Origin: JAXGRD01 sp040766105 | Lineage (GTDB): Bacteria > Bacillota > Clostridia > Peptostreptococcales > Anaerovoracaceae | DNA length: 64,000 nucleotides | Reading direction: 5' to 3' | Assembly: GCA_040766105.1 (NCBI GenBank) | Contig: JAXGRD010000002.1 | Span: 186,001-250,000 of the forward strand | Shown: piece after piece, positions 24,308-33,739 of the stretch | Layout of the letters: each line of letters begins with the position of its first letter | How positions within the stretch are numbered: position 1 is the first letter of the stretch | Notes under the pieces: model-generated | What the model was told of the DNA's origin: nothing | Databases searched by the model: none | What the model saw: the letters and a program-made list of their open reading frames with translations, nothing else | Program-made: the position numbers and the translations under genes

Positions 24308-25270
24308 TTATTTTGACAGAGCATCAATGAGCTCCAGCATTTCCAGATCCGCTTCCCGAGAAACGGTTATGGCTTCCTCAATGGGTATGTCAATAATCTG
24401 GTTGTGAACAATGCCCACCGCACGTCCGGTTTTGTCCTCATAAATCAAGTCTATGGCTCGACTTGCCATGAGGCTGGCAAGCATCCTGTCTTTCGCCGTA
24501 GGAGATCCGCCCCTTTGCAAGTAACCCAGTACCACCATTCGCGATTCTAAGCCCGTCTTTTCTTCAATCATCTTCGTCAGGCTTTCCGTAGAGATATCCA
24601 CCCCTTCCGCCTTGAGAATAATGCTGTGGCTCTTCCCTCTCGCCTTGCCTTCCTTAATCTTTGCACAGAGCTGATCCACATTGGTTTCAATTTCAGGAAT
24701 GAGGATGTATTCCGCACCGCCTGTTACACCCGCGTAACAGGCAATGTCCCCGCAGTGTCTTCCCATAACCTCTATCACCGTCGTTCTGTCATGGGCAGAT
24801 GCCGTATCTCGAATCTTGCTGATGGCTTCCAATACAGTGTTAACCGCCGTATCGAAGCCGATGGTATAATCGGTGAATCCCATATCGTTGTCAATGGTGC
24901 AGGGAATTCCAATCACCGGTACGCCACTTCCGCTTAAGTCGGCTGCACCTCGAAAGGTACCATCTCCGCCTATGGTCACAACCGCATCCAAGGTATACTT
25001 TCGAATGTTTTTTATGGCCTCATCCTGACCGAAGAACGACAGAAAGCGTTCACTTCGTGCAGTCTTCAGCATGGTTCCACCGCGATGGAGAATATCTCCC
25101 ACGGAGGATTTCGTCAGGGGAATAAAGTCTTCATCTATGAGACCCTCATAACCTTTTTCGATTCCTACCACTTCCATTCCTCTGTAGATGGCACTTCTCA
25201 CCACAGCCCGTATGGCTGCGTTCATTCCGGGGGCGTCTCCTCCGCTGGTCAAAACACCGACTCTCTTCAT
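24308..25270 (-). CDS. pfkA: ATP-dependent 6-phosphofructokinase
   Basis: This 320-residue enzyme is the committed step of glycolysis (fructose 6-phosphate to fructose 1,6-bisphosphate). It starts with the nucleotide motif LTSGGDAPGMNAAIRA. It has IGGDGTFRGA, where GGDG rather than GGDD indicates ATP and not pyrophosphate as donor. The catalytic loop PCTIDNDMGFTDYTIGFDTA follows (PGTIDND in most relatives), then EVMGRHCGDIA and LGYLQRGGSPTA. Length equals the bacterial PfkA standard. The ATG has AGGAGG upstream and starts 12 bases after dnaE, as in several other Clostridia. It ends the long typA-to-pfkA minus-strand unit. Confidence 0.97.
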   Translation of the reverse strand: MKRVGVLTSGGDAPGMNAAIRAVVRSAIYRGMEVVGIEKGYEGLIDEDFIPLTKSSVGDILHRGGTMLKTARSERFLSFFGQDEAIKNIRKYTLDAVVTIGGDGTFRGAADLSGSGVPVIGIPCTIDNDMGFTDYTIGFDTAVNTVLEAISKIRDTASAHDRTTVIEVMGRHCGDIACYAGVTGGAEYILIPEIETNVDQLCAKIKEGKARGKSHSIILKAEGVDISTESLTKMIEEKTGLESRMVVLGYLQRGGSPTAKDRMLASLMASRAIDLIYEDKTGRAVGIVHNQIIDIPIEEAITVSREADLEMLELIDALSK

Positions 25271-25282
25271 CCTGATTTCCTC

Positions 25283-28200
25283 CTATATCTTTACGTTTTC
25301 CGACCCCAACAGCTCTTGCAGTCCGGTTAACAATGCATCGCTTTTTTCTACCCATAGATCCTCTGAAGTCTTGACGGCTTTGTTACCGTGAAGATAGATG
25401 ATTACAGGGGTCTTTCCCTTGTTTTTCATCATCATTTCCTTTATTTTAGCAAGGGTTTCTCCTTGGGGCAAATCATGGGGGATTTTTATCTTTACCAACT
25501 CATCCTTGGGAAGAAGGGTCTTCACATCCGTGATGGTATCTGCCAACAACTTGGGCGCCTCATCTTCCTTGAAGTTCAAGGTTCCTTTCACAGCAATAAT
25601 AGCGTCTTCCCGCAGTAAACTACCATATCGTTCGAATATATTAGGGAAGACAATGACTTCTACTTCCCCGTAGAAATCCTCCATCTGGACGAAGGCCATC
25701 TGCTTGTTGCTCTTGGTAATCAAGTTTCGCTTACCGGCAACAATGCCCGCCATAATCACCTTATCCCCGTCCTTCACTTCCTGCTGCTCTTCATCTGCCA
25801 AAAGTGCAGAGGTCGCAGTGATAAGCTTTTCTATCCTATCTTTATATGCGTTGAGAGGGTGGTCCGTCAAGTATACGCCCAACATTTCTTTTTCCATGGC
25901 GGAGAGTGCTTCTTTGGGGAACTCGCTGATTTGGGGAAGCGTACCCATGGCTTGTGGACTTTCCATCTCTGAACCGTGGGTTTGAAACAGTGACATCTGT
26001 CCTTCGATGTTTTTCTTTATTCCGCTCTGTGCAGACTCTATGAGTTTTTCATATACCGCAAGATGTTGGGCTCTGTTGCCGCTCAGATGATCCAATGCCC
26101 CCGCCTTAATGAGACTTTCTACGGCTTTTTTATTGATTTGACGAATATCCAAATTATTGAAGAAACCGTAGATATCCTTCGACTCACCCTTCGTCCTTCT
26201 GGCCTCTATAATGGCTTCTATGGCGTTTTCTCCCACATTCTTGACTCCCAGAAGGCCAAACCTTATTTTGCCGTCTACAGCGGTGAATTTCTTCTCCGAT
26301 ATATTTACATCGGGCGGCAAAACCTCTATCCCCATTTCCACACAGTTTCTTATATAATTGGAAATCTGTCGAGCATCTCCCATGACGCTGGACATGAGGG
26401 CAGCCATAAATTCCACCGGATAGTGAACTTTTAAATACCCGGTTTCATATCCAACGACGGCGTAGGCCGCCGCATGGGATTTGTTGAAGGCGTATTCCGC
26501 AAAGCTGACCATCTGGTTGAATATGTTCTCCGCGGTTTCTGCGGGAATTCCTTTCTTTCCGCAACCTTGAAGGAAGATCTCCTTCTCCGCCAGCATAACG
26601 TCCATCTTCTTCTTGCTCATGGCTCTTCTCAATAAATCTGAGCGACCATAGGTGTAGCCTGCCAAATCACGAACAATTTGCATTACCTGTTCTTGGTAGA
26701 CCATGCATCCATAGGTAACACATAATATGGGGCGGAGGCTCTCGTGAAGATATGTAATGCTGTCGGGATCTTTTTTATTGGCAATATAAGTCGGAATACT
26801 GGCCATTGGTCCGGGTCTGTAGAGGGAAATTCCTGCCACAATATCTTCAAAGCAGTCAGGCTTAAGATTCTTCATAAACTGGGTCATCCCTGCCGATTCC
26901 AGTTGAAAGATTCCCTGGGTATTTCCCTTGGATATCATCTTATATACTTCCGGATCATCATAATCCATCTTATCAAATTGGATTTTTACATTGTGATTCC
27001 TCTCGATGAGGGCAAGGGCATCCCTGATTACCGTCAGATTTCGCAAGCCGAGAAAGTCCATCTTCAGTAAGCCAAGCTCCTCAATGGTCGTCATTGGAAA
27101 CTGGGTGGAGATACCCTTATCCGCCAGATAAAGAGGCACATATTCCACGATATCCTTTTTGGAAATCACTACGCCTGCCGCGTGGGTAGAAGCATGCCTC
27201 GGTGTCCCTTCGATGGCTTTCGCCATATCCAGTACCTTTCTCGCTTCCCCGTTGTTTTCGTACATGGCAGACAGGTCCGGACTCGTTTTCAAGGCTTTTT
27301 CTATGGTCATGTTCAGCTCAAAGGGAATTGCCTTGGCAATCACATCCGTATCGGCATAGCTCACATTGAGGGATCTTCCCACATCACGAACGGCAGCCTT
27401 CGCCTTCAAGGTTCCAAAGGTGATAATCTGGACCACCTTATCTTCTCCGTATTTATCGATGACATAGTCGATGACTTCCCCTCTTCTTTCGTAACAGAAG
27501 TCAATGTCAATATCCGGCATACTCACTCGCTCCGGATTGAGGAATCTCTCAAATATCAGATTGTATTTGATGGGGTCGATGTCGGTGATTCGCAAAACAT
27601 AGGCAACAATACTGCCTGCAGCGGAACCTCGACCGGGACCCACCATGATGCCGTTGGTTCTGGCATAGTTGATGAAGTCCCAAACAATGAGAAAATACTC
27701 CACATAGCCCATGCTTTCAATGACGGAAAGTTCGTACTCCAAACGTTGCTTCACTTCCGGCACTGCGTCACCATATCGTTCCTGCAAACCCTGTTGGCAA
27801 AGTTCCCTCAGATAATCCTTGTTGTCCTTGCCGTCCGGGGCAACAAAATCCGGCAGATGTAGTTTTCCAAACTCAAAGTCCACCTGACATTCCATGGCAA
27901 TTTTATGTGTGTTTTCGCATGCACCGGGAATTCCTGCAAAGAGTTTTTCCATTTCCGATTCGCTCTTGAGATAGAATTGATCGTTGGGAAAACGCATCCT
28001 CTTCTCGTCGTCTACCGTGGTTGCCGTCTGTATACACAGGAGCACATCGTGGGCTTCCGCATCTTCTCGATTCACATAGTGAACATCGTTGGTGGCAACG
28101 AAGGGAATCCCCGTTTCCTCGTGGAGTTGCTTCATCAAAGGCAGGATATCTGCCTCTTCCGTTAAACCTTGATCTTGCAGTTCCAAGTAAAAATTGCCTT

Positions 28201-28699
28201 CTCCAAAAATCTCCAAAAACTCCAAGGCTTCCTTTTTGGCACCGGCATAATCTTTGAGAAGCATCCTTTGCTGTACATCCCCTGCCAAACAGGCGGAGAG
28301 AGCGATAATGCCTTCACTGTATTCTCGCAGGACATCCTTATCCACTCTTGGTTTGTAATAAAAACCCTTGGTATATCCCAAGGAAACGATCTTCATCAAG
28401 TTCTGATACCCTGTCTGATTTTTTGCCAACAGAACTAAGTGCCCTTGATTCTTGTCTAAGGCAGGGTCTTTATCCTGGTATCCTCTGGCAGCGGTATATA
28501 TCTCACTGCCAATAACCGGATGAATTCCCTGTTTTTTGCATTCCTTATAAAAATCAATGACACCGAACATGGTCCCATGGTCGGTAATGGCAAGAGAGTC
28601 CATGCCCAGTTCCTTTGCCCTGGCAACTATTTTGTCAATGGGGGCGGCACCGTCCAATAGGCTGTATTCCGTATGTACATGTAAATGAGTAAAAGCCAT
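25283..28699 (-). CDS. dnaE: DNA polymerase III alpha subunit (DnaE)
   Basis: This 1,138-residue replicative polymerase starts with a PHP domain (FTHLHVHTEYSLLDGA, SLAITDHGTMFG). The C-family catalytic core carries the acidic triad in MPDIDIDFCYERR and GIFQLESAGMTQF / YRPGPM further on. A tandem helix-hairpin-helix region and an OB domain near the C-terminus (IVAGKRNLIT, QMEDFYGEVEVIVFP) follow. The length and OB domain fit DnaE1-type proteins. Clostridia normally also carry PolC, which is not in this window. Four bases separate it from the Cys-rich gene upstream and 12 from pfkA downstream. Confidence 0.97.
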   Translation of the reverse strand: MAFTHLHVHTEYSLLDGAAPIDKIVARAKELGMDSLAITDHGTMFGVIDFYKECKKQGIHPVIGSEIYTAARGYQDKDPALDKNQGHLVLLAKNQTGYQNLMKIVSLGYTKGFYYKPRVDKDVLREYSEGIIALSACLAGDVQQRMLLKDYAGAKKEALEFLEIFGEGNFYLELQDQGLTEEADILPLMKQLHEETGIPFVATNDVHYVNREDAEAHDVLLCIQTATTVDDEKRMRFPNDQFYLKSESEMEKLFAGIPGACENTHKIAMECQVDFEFGKLHLPDFVAPDGKDNKDYLRELCQQGLQERYGDAVPEVKQRLEYELSVIESMGYVEYFLIVWDFINYARTNGIMVGPGRGSAAGSIVAYVLRITDIDPIKYNLIFERFLNPERVSMPDIDIDFCYERRGEVIDYVIDKYGEDKVVQIITFGTLKAKAAVRDVGRSLNVSYADTDVIAKAIPFELNMTIEKALKTSPDLSAMYENNGEARKVLDMAKAIEGTPRHASTHAAGVVISKKDIVEYVPLYLADKGISTQFPMTTIEELGLLKMDFLGLRNLTVIRDALALIERNHNVKIQFDKMDYDDPEVYKMISKGNTQGIFQLESAGMTQFMKNLKPDCFEDIVAGISLYRPGPMASIPTYIANKKDPDSITYLHESLRPILCVTYGCMVYQEQVMQIVRDLAGYTYGRSDLLRRAMSKKKMDVMLAEKEIFLQGCGKKGIPAETAENIFNQMVSFAEYAFNKSHAAAYAVVGYETGYLKVHYPVEFMAALMSSVMGDARQISNYIRNCVEMGIEVLPPDVNISEKKFTAVDGKIRFGLLGVKNVGENAIEAIIEARRTKGESKDIYGFFNNLDIRQINKKAVESLIKAGALDHLSGNRAQHLAVYEKLIESAQSGIKKNIEGQMSLFQTHGSEMESPQAMGTLPQISEFPKEALSAMEKEMLGVYLTDHPLNAYKDRIEKLITATSALLADEEQQEVKDGDKVIMAGIVAGKRNLITKSNKQMAFVQMEDFYGEVEVIVFPNIFERYGSLLREDAIIAVKGTLNFKEDEAPKLLADTITDVKTLLPKDELVKIKIPHDLPQGETLAKIKEMMMKNKGKTPVIIYLHGNKAVKTSEDLWVEKSDALLTGLQELLGSENVKI

Positions 28700-28702
28700 T
28701 TG

Positions 28703-29014
28703 CTATTTCTTTCCGCTTTTTTCTAAATCTTGTTTGGACCGCTCCACTAAGATCTTCGTTTTCTTCACGATGTGGTCGTATGAATCCCTGTGATGGGGAA
28801 CGATACAATTGGAGCAGTCCTTAATGCCCTTTTTGTTATCATAGCTGTAATTCCCGCCACACTCTGTTCCCAAAGCATAGAGGGGACAAAAACAAAAAAG
28901 ACAATTGAAATCCTCCTCCGGGATCCCTTTATGACAGGGAAACCACTCGCATTTCTTGTGCTGGGTAAAGGCATAGTTCTTCGTCTCAGGCATTACAAAT
29001 TTCTTATCTCCCAT
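28703..29014 (-). CDS. Cysteine-rich small-domain protein
   Basis: This 103-residue protein has an unusual density of Cys and His: KKCEWFPCHKG, FNCLFCFCPLYALG, ECGGN, DCSNCIVPHHRD. This pattern matches the cysteine-rich small domain found as stand-alone proteins near cobalamin and metal genes in Clostridia; it probably binds zinc or another metal. Function is unknown. The ATG at 29014 has AGGAG nearby and shares one base with the stop of the small membrane protein gene (TAATG). An upstream in-frame ATG would add residues encoded inside that gene and is unlikely. It is co-transcribed with dnaE. Confidence 0.8.
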   Translation of the reverse strand: MGDKKFVMPETKNYAFTQHKKCEWFPCHKGIPEEDFNCLFCFCPLYALGTECGGNYSYDNKKGIKDCSNCIVPHHRDSYDHIVKKTKILVERSKQDLEKSGKK

Positions 29015-29205
29015 TACTTTTCTCCTCTTCTGCTCTTTCGCGCATGGCGCAAAAATGCAAATCCCCAATAAAACAATGACAGAATGATGATGAAGATGAT
29101 GGTGTCCTTATCGCTCTGCGTCAGGCCGGTCAATCTCGCTATGAACATACCGCCGATGACGAAAATCCAAAAGTATATGATATTTCCTATTACGCTGTTG
29201 CCCAT
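29014..29205 (-). CDS. Small membrane protein, two predicted transmembrane helices
   Basis: This 63-residue protein has two hydrophobic segments (about residues 8-24 and 35-52) separated by a short polar loop RLTGLTQSDKD, and a basic tail HARKSRRGEK. I do not recognise the family. It sits between mscS (8 bases upstream) and the Cys-rich gene (one-base overlap), so it is part of the typA-mscS-dnaE-pfkA unit. The tail is strongly positive, which predicts that both ends face the cytoplasm. Confidence 0.65.
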   Translation of the reverse strand: MGNSVIGNIIYFWIFVIGGMFIARLTGLTQSDKDTIIFIIILSLFYWGFAFLRHARKSRRGEK

Positions 29206-29213
29206 TTTTCCTC

Positions 29214-29996
29214 CTATTTTTTCAAATGCACATCCATTTGTGGGAAGGGTATACTGATTCCGGCCTCATCAAAGGCAATCTTTACGTTTTCTTCCAAGAA
29301 ATACTTTACAACCCAGTAATCTTGGGTCTTGCACCAAACTCTAAAGTCCAGGTTCACCGAATTATCTTCATTGCCGGCCACTCCAATAAAGGGTTCCGGC
29401 TCTGTCATGATCAAGGGATTTGCAGCTGCTACGTTGTGCATCAATTCCTTCGCCGCGTTGATATTATCCTCATAACCAATGCCAAAGATCATGTCCACCC
29501 GTCTGGTATCACGCATGGTATAGTTCGTCACAACAGAAGTCGTAATCATACCGTTGGGGATGACGATTACCTTGTTATCAAAGGTCTCCATGGTGGTGGT
29601 GAGAAGATCGATATCATTGATGTTGCCCGTTGTTCCGTCAATGTCCACGTAGTCTCCTTGGCGAAAAGGCTTGGTGAACATAATCATCACTCCCCCTGCG
29701 ATGTTGCCCAAACTGTCCTTGAGCGCCAAAGCAATGGCCGCACCGGCAACTCCCATTACGGCGACAAAAGGAGCTGTTCCAATCCCAAGAGACTCCAATA
29801 CGATGATGATCAATATCAAAACCATAATTATTTTTAAGGCATTAATGATAAATTTATGCACCATAGGATCCAGAGAGGATCGCTTCATGGCTTTCTGTGC
29901 AATGACCACAGTAATGAGGATGACCAAAACCCCTACAAATATAATTGCCGCAACTCCGGCATAAGACATGAGTTTTTCTAATGTTGCATCAGACAT
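29214..29996 (-). CDS. mscS: Small-conductance mechanosensitive channel (MscS family)
   Basis: This 260-residue channel opens at high membrane tension to release solutes during osmotic downshock. Three membrane helices fill residues 1-110. The pore helix is AAIALALKDSLGNIAGGVMIMFTKPFRQGDYV, where Gly/Ala packing and the SLGNIAGG stretch are typical. The beta domain with VIVIPNGMITTSVVTNYT follows, and a C-terminal alpha-beta domain ends in FPQMDVHLKK. The start overlaps the end of typA by 8 bases. The length is close to that of the 286-residue E. coli protein. Confidence 0.95.
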   Translation of the reverse strand: MSDATLEKLMSYAGVAAIIFVGVLVILITVVIAQKAMKRSSLDPMVHKFIINALKIIMVLILIIIVLESLGIGTAPFVAVMGVAGAAIALALKDSLGNIAGGVMIMFTKPFRQGDYVDIDGTTGNINDIDLLTTTMETFDNKVIVIPNGMITTSVVTNYTMRDTRRVDMIFGIGYEDNINAAKELMHNVAAANPLIMTEPEPFIGVAGNEDNSVNLDFRVWCKTQDYWVVKYFLEENVKIAFDEAGISIPFPQMDVHLKK

Positions 29997-31863
29997 TTCT
30001 ATTCCTTCTTCTATCCAATTCCTTTAACTGTTTCTTTCGCAAGCGAATATCGTCGGGAACCACTTCAACCAGCTCATCGCTGTTAATATACTCCAAGGCC
30101 TCTTCCAAGGAAAGAATCTTGGCAGGTGGAACCCTGGTGGCGTCATCATTTCCGGCAGCTCTCATGTTGGTCTTTTGCTTTGTCTTGCAAGGATTCACGA
30201 CCATATCATCGTTTCTGCTGTTTTCCCCGATGATCATGCCTTCATAGACCTTCGTCCCCGGCTCTATGAACAGTTTAACACGTTCCGCAATGGCGGACAA
30301 TGCATAGGGAGTGGATATGCCTGCCTCCATGGCAACGGCGACTCCATTGGTCCTCTGAGGGATTCCACCCTTGTATTCCTGAAAAGAATCAAAGCGCCGC
30401 ACCATCGTTCCTTCTCCTCTGGTGTCGTTGATAAACTCCGTTCTGTATCCCAAAAGGCCTCTGGTGGGCACCAGATATTCCATTCTCACATAGCCGTTCT
30501 CATTGGCCATCTGATTCATAATACCCTTTCGCAGATTCAGTTTCGATATGACAGACCCGGAGTACTCCTCCGGTACGGTAATAATGACTTCCTCAAAGGG
30601 CTCTACCGTCTTACCCTGTTCATCTTTTCGCAGGATAACCTCCGGCTTGCTCACCGCCAGCTCGTAGCCTTCTCTTCTCATATTTTCAATCAGGATGGAT
30701 AGGTGCAGTTCCCCTCTTCCTGACACCTTAAAACTATCCGTGGAATCCGTCTCCTCCACCATGAGGCCCACATTGACCTCCAGCTCCTTTGCCAATCTCT
30801 CCTTGATGTGACGGGTGGTCACATATTTGCCTACCTGGCCTGCAAAGGGAGAGTCGTTGACCATAAAGTACATGGAGAGAGTCGGTTCTTCAATGTGAAT
30901 CATCTCCATGGGTTGGGGCTCCTTCATGTCCGTAACGGTTTCCCCAATGGAAATATCGGAAATGCCCGATACCACTACAATATCACCGCACCTTGCTTCC
31001 TGCACCGCGGTTCTCTGCAAGCCCCGATATACGAAGACCTGATTGATTTTTTTCTGTCGCAGCTGACCCTCTCCCTGTGCCACACCCACGGTCTGTCCTT
31101 CTCGAAGAACACCTTTTGTGATGCGTCCGATTCCCAGCCTCCCGATGTAGTCATCGTAGGCAAGGGATGAAATCTGTAACTGTAGCGGTTCGTCATCCAA
31201 ATCGGGGAAGGGGTCGCAATGCTTGATAATGGTGTCGAAGAGGGGTGTGATATCCAGTCCCTTCTCCCCTTTCACATTTTTCCGAACCTTCGTTCCCTCT
31301 TGCTCGATTTCTATCCCCAAGGCATCCATCGGGTCATAGACCACGATACCTTGGCGGGCAATTCCATATAGTATGGGGAAATCCAACTGTTCATCGTTTG
31401 CATTGAGATCCATGAAGAGTTCGTACACTTCGTCCACCACTTCATCGATTCGAGCATCCTTTTTATCGATTTTATTTATCAAAAGAATGGGATTAATGCC
31501 CTGCTCCAAGGACTTGTTCAACACGAATCTGGTCTGGGGCATTGGCCCTTCGCTACTGTCCACCAGCAAAATAACCGTATCCACCGTCTTGATGATTCGC
31601 TCCACTTCAGAACTAAAGTCCGCATGCCCCGGTGTGTCTACGATGTTGATTTTTACGTCCCCATGCATAACGGAACAGTTTTTGGAATATATGGTAATGC
31701 CGCGCTCTCGCTCAATATCATCACTATCCATGATGCAATCGACGACTTCCTCGTTTTCTCGGAAAACACCGCTTTGATTCAGGAAGGCGTCCACCAAGGT
31801 GGACTTCCCCGCATCTACGTGGGCAATCACTGCAATATTGATTATCTTTTCTTTTTCTGCCAT
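29989..31863 (-). CDS. typA: Ribosome-associated GTPase TypA/BipA
   Basis: This 624-residue translational GTPase is related to EF-G and acts in ribosome assembly and stress adaptation. G motifs: AHVDAGKSTLVDAFL (G1), RERGITI (G2), DTPGHADFSSEVERI (G3), NKIDKKDAR (G4). C-terminal BipA-specific blocks include SVGD-free regions such as TEFINDTRGEGTMVRRFD and a late VRLRKKQLKELDR-like tail. Length is normal. It is the first gene of a six-gene minus-strand run. Its promoter overlaps that of the divergent methyltransferase gene. Confidence 0.96.
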   Translation of the reverse strand: MAEKEKIINIAVIAHVDAGKSTLVDAFLNQSGVFRENEEVVDCIMDSDDIERERGITIYSKNCSVMHGDVKINIVDTPGHADFSSEVERIIKTVDTVILLVDSSEGPMPQTRFVLNKSLEQGINPILLINKIDKKDARIDEVVDEVYELFMDLNANDEQLDFPILYGIARQGIVVYDPMDALGIEIEQEGTKVRKNVKGEKGLDITPLFDTIIKHCDPFPDLDDEPLQLQISSLAYDDYIGRLGIGRITKGVLREGQTVGVAQGEGQLRQKKINQVFVYRGLQRTAVQEARCGDIVVVSGISDISIGETVTDMKEPQPMEMIHIEEPTLSMYFMVNDSPFAGQVGKYVTTRHIKERLAKELEVNVGLMVEETDSTDSFKVSGRGELHLSILIENMRREGYELAVSKPEVILRKDEQGKTVEPFEEVIITVPEEYSGSVISKLNLRKGIMNQMANENGYVRMEYLVPTRGLLGYRTEFINDTRGEGTMVRRFDSFQEYKGGIPQRTNGVAVAMEAGISTPYALSAIAERVKLFIEPGTKVYEGMIIGENSRNDDMVVNPCKTKQKTNMRAAGNDDATRVPPAKILSLEEALEYINSDELVEVVPDDIRLRKKQLKELDRRRNRNV

Positions 31864-31920
31864 TAATTCTTCTTTTTTCCCCGTCTTTCAAGTCTACATT
31901 CTCTCTAACATAACTGAATT

Positions 31921-31949
31921 ATTGTATCATAAAATGTTGAATACCTCAA
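31921..31949 (-). promoter_or_regulatory. typA promoter
   Basis: TTGAGG (31949-31944) and TACAAT (31926-31921) are 17 bases apart on the minus strand, 57 bases before the typA ATG. The -35 box of the divergent methyltransferase promoter falls inside the spacer of this promoter. Confidence 0.5.
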
Positions 31950-31965
31950 TGTTATGGGGTAAACT
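31937..31965 (+). promoter_or_regulatory. Methyltransferase promoter, predicted leaderless start
   Basis: TTGAAT and TAAACT are separated by 17 bases. The -10 box ends 6 bases before the ATG at 31972, and there is no Shine-Dalgarno sequence. The promoter is interlocked with the divergent typA promoter. Confidence 0.5.
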
Positions 31966-31971
31966 AGACTC

Positions 31972-33105
31972 ATGAGAGAGATCATAAACAATATCTTCCG
32001 AGAAGAATATCCGGACAAAATCGTATGTAGCAATGCCCGAAAAAAATCCCTTCCCTACCGGAAGGTTCTTTTCCGATTAATCCTATTGAGAGGGCAAAGA
32101 AACTATCAGGCGGAATATCATTATTCCAATAAGGTGACCCATGAAAATCTCACTCCGGAACAAGCGGTTCTCTTAATTGAAAAATTATTAAGGGAGGATT
32201 TTAAACAGCTTGACATCTTTACTTCCGAAGAAGAGATTCAGATATTGGCAGCAAAGATTGATAAACCCCGCATCCGACGAACACCGGTTTGCAGAAAGGT
32301 GCAAGATCTTGCCCACAATCGAAAAAAACAATATATCATTCCCGACGGTGTGCCCTGCGATTTCCTGATACGGCTGGGAGTCATGAACAAGGACGGTAAG
32401 GTTCATCAGAAGCACTACAGCAAATTCCGACAGATCAACCGTTTTTTAGAAATTCTCGCCGATGTCTATTTGGTCTTACCCAAGGAAAAAATCCGCATCA
32501 TAGACTTTGGCTGCGGCAAGGCATATCTGACATTTGCACTCTATCACTATTTGGTCGTGCTTCAAGGCAGAGAGGCGGAAATCATCGGATTGGACCTGAA
32601 GAAAGATGTCATTGATTTCTGTAACAGAGTTGCAGATGATTTGAACTATACCGGTCTTGCTTTTCAACTGGGCGATATTGCAGACTATGACGGTCAGTCC
32701 GCCAATATGGTGGTTACCCTTCATGCCTGCGATACGGCAACGGACTATGCACTCATCAATGCAGTCAAGTGGGGATCGCAAGTCATCTTGTCCATTCCCT
32801 GTTGCCAACATGAATTATTCAAACAGATTGACAACAACACCTTAAACCCCATATTGAAGCACGGAATTTTGAAGGATCGTTTTACGGAAATTCTCACCGA
32901 TGGCTTGCGTGGTCTGAAACTGGAGTCCGCCGGTTATGATGTCTCCATGATTGAGTTTATTTCATTGGAACACACTCAAAAGAACATAATGATTAAGGCG
33001 ATTCGCTCTGCCGCAAGAGATAATGCAAAAAGCAAAAGAGCGGCAAATGAGTATGCCGCCCTGCTCTTCGCTTATGATGTAAAACCGACCATTGACGAAT
33101 TATAA
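31972..33105 (+). CDS. Class I SAM-dependent methyltransferase (Methyltransf_32-like)
   Basis: This 377-residue protein has a Rossmann methyltransferase domain in its second half: IRIIDFGCGKAYLTFALYHYL (SAM motif I), AEIIGLDLKKDVIDFC (motif II acidic residue), VTLHACDTATDYAL (motif IV) and LSIPCCQHELFKQI. The HACDTAT and PCCxHE stretches are typical of the METTL25/GSTCD-type family, some of which modify ribosomal protein or RNA; the substrate here is unknown. The N-terminal 150 residues look like a substrate-recognition domain (RNYQAEYHYSNKVTHENLT). It is a single gene whose stop directly abuts the end of the converging immunity-like gene. Confidence 0.82.
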   Translation: MREIINNIFREEYPDKIVCSNARKKSLPYRKVLFRLILLRGQRNYQAEYHYSNKVTHENLTPEQAVLLIEKLLREDFKQLDIFTSEEEIQILAAKIDKPRIRRTPVCRKVQDLAHNRKKQYIIPDGVPCDFLIRLGVMNKDGKVHQKHYSKFRQINRFLEILADVYLVLPKEKIRIIDFGCGKAYLTFALYHYLVVLQGREAEIIGLDLKKDVIDFCNRVADDLNYTGLAFQLGDIADYDGQSANMVVTLHACDTATDYALINAVKWGSQVILSIPCCQHELFKQIDNNTLNPILKHGILKDRFTEILTDGLRGLKLESAGYDVSMIEFISLEHTQKNIMIKAIRSAARDNAKSKRAANEYAALLFAYDVKPTIDEL

Positions 33106-33729
33106 TTAATTTCCCAACTGGAACAACAGTTGGTGATGGACATCCGCCGTGCCTTTTTCCACATAGTTGATGTTATGTCCCCCACCCAAAACCAATGCAG
33201 GAGCAAAGAAGTATATTTCATCCTTGCTGAGGCCCCCTAAGCGTTTTTGCGCTTCGTCAAAAAGCTCTTTCTTAAGTATTCCCTTTTGAATTTGTTCTGA
33301 GGTAATAAATGTGGTGATAAATTCTTCAAAGGTATATGTACAGACATCAATGTTACGATAGTGGATATCCAAAATGGAAATATCATAAACACCGTCATCA
33401 AGTTTCCTGTAATAGAATAAATTCCCAAAGCCTGTCATCATAATGGGTATTCTGTTAAAATCCACCTCTCCCAGCCATGTATATAGACTGTCCGTATAGT
33501 CCTCCGGATCTATGACTTTAATAATGCCATCTCCATAATTTCCAAAGCCATACACGCTCCAGAAGTCTATCAGTTCATTGGGTATTCCCACATGTTTGGC
33601 CGCCTTGATGATGTGCTTTGAGGGTTTTGTCAAATCCCCGGCAGGGGGATACATCTTGAGGAAATCGTCAAATATCTCCATGTTTTTTGGTTCATCCTGT
33701 GTATTCTTGAATTTATCAAATAGTCCCAT
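33106..33729 (-). CDS. GAD-like/DUF1851 protein, similar to T6SS immunity protein Tdi1
   Basis: This 207-residue protein resembles proteins with a GAD-like N-terminal domain and a DUF1851 C-terminal domain. The grounds are the order PSKHIIKAAKHVGIPNELIDFWSVYGFGNYGDGIIKVIDPEDY, then ILDIHYRNIDVCTY, and a C-terminal ALVLGGGHNINYVEKGTADVHHQLLFQLGN. The family includes the Tdi1 immunity protein against a DNase toxin, but many members stand alone in Firmicutes. No toxin or secretion gene is adjacent: the neighbours are the methyltransferase (converging) and a flavoprotein (11 bases upstream, same strand). The role is therefore open. Confidence 0.65.
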   Translation of the reverse strand: MGLFDKFKNTQDEPKNMEIFDDFLKMYPPAGDLTKPSKHIIKAAKHVGIPNELIDFWSVYGFGNYGDGIIKVIDPEDYTDSLYTWLGEVDFNRIPIMMTGFGNLFYYRKLDDGVYDISILDIHYRNIDVCTYTFEEFITTFITSEQIQKGILKKELFDEAQKRLGGLSKDEIYFFAPALVLGGGHNINYVEKGTADVHHQLLFQLGN

Positions 33730-33739
33730 TTATCGCTCC

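Noticed and set aside
29671..29964. Long plus-strand open frame opposite mscS
   Set aside because: It is an antisense shadow of the mscS coding frame with no ribosome binding site or family match.
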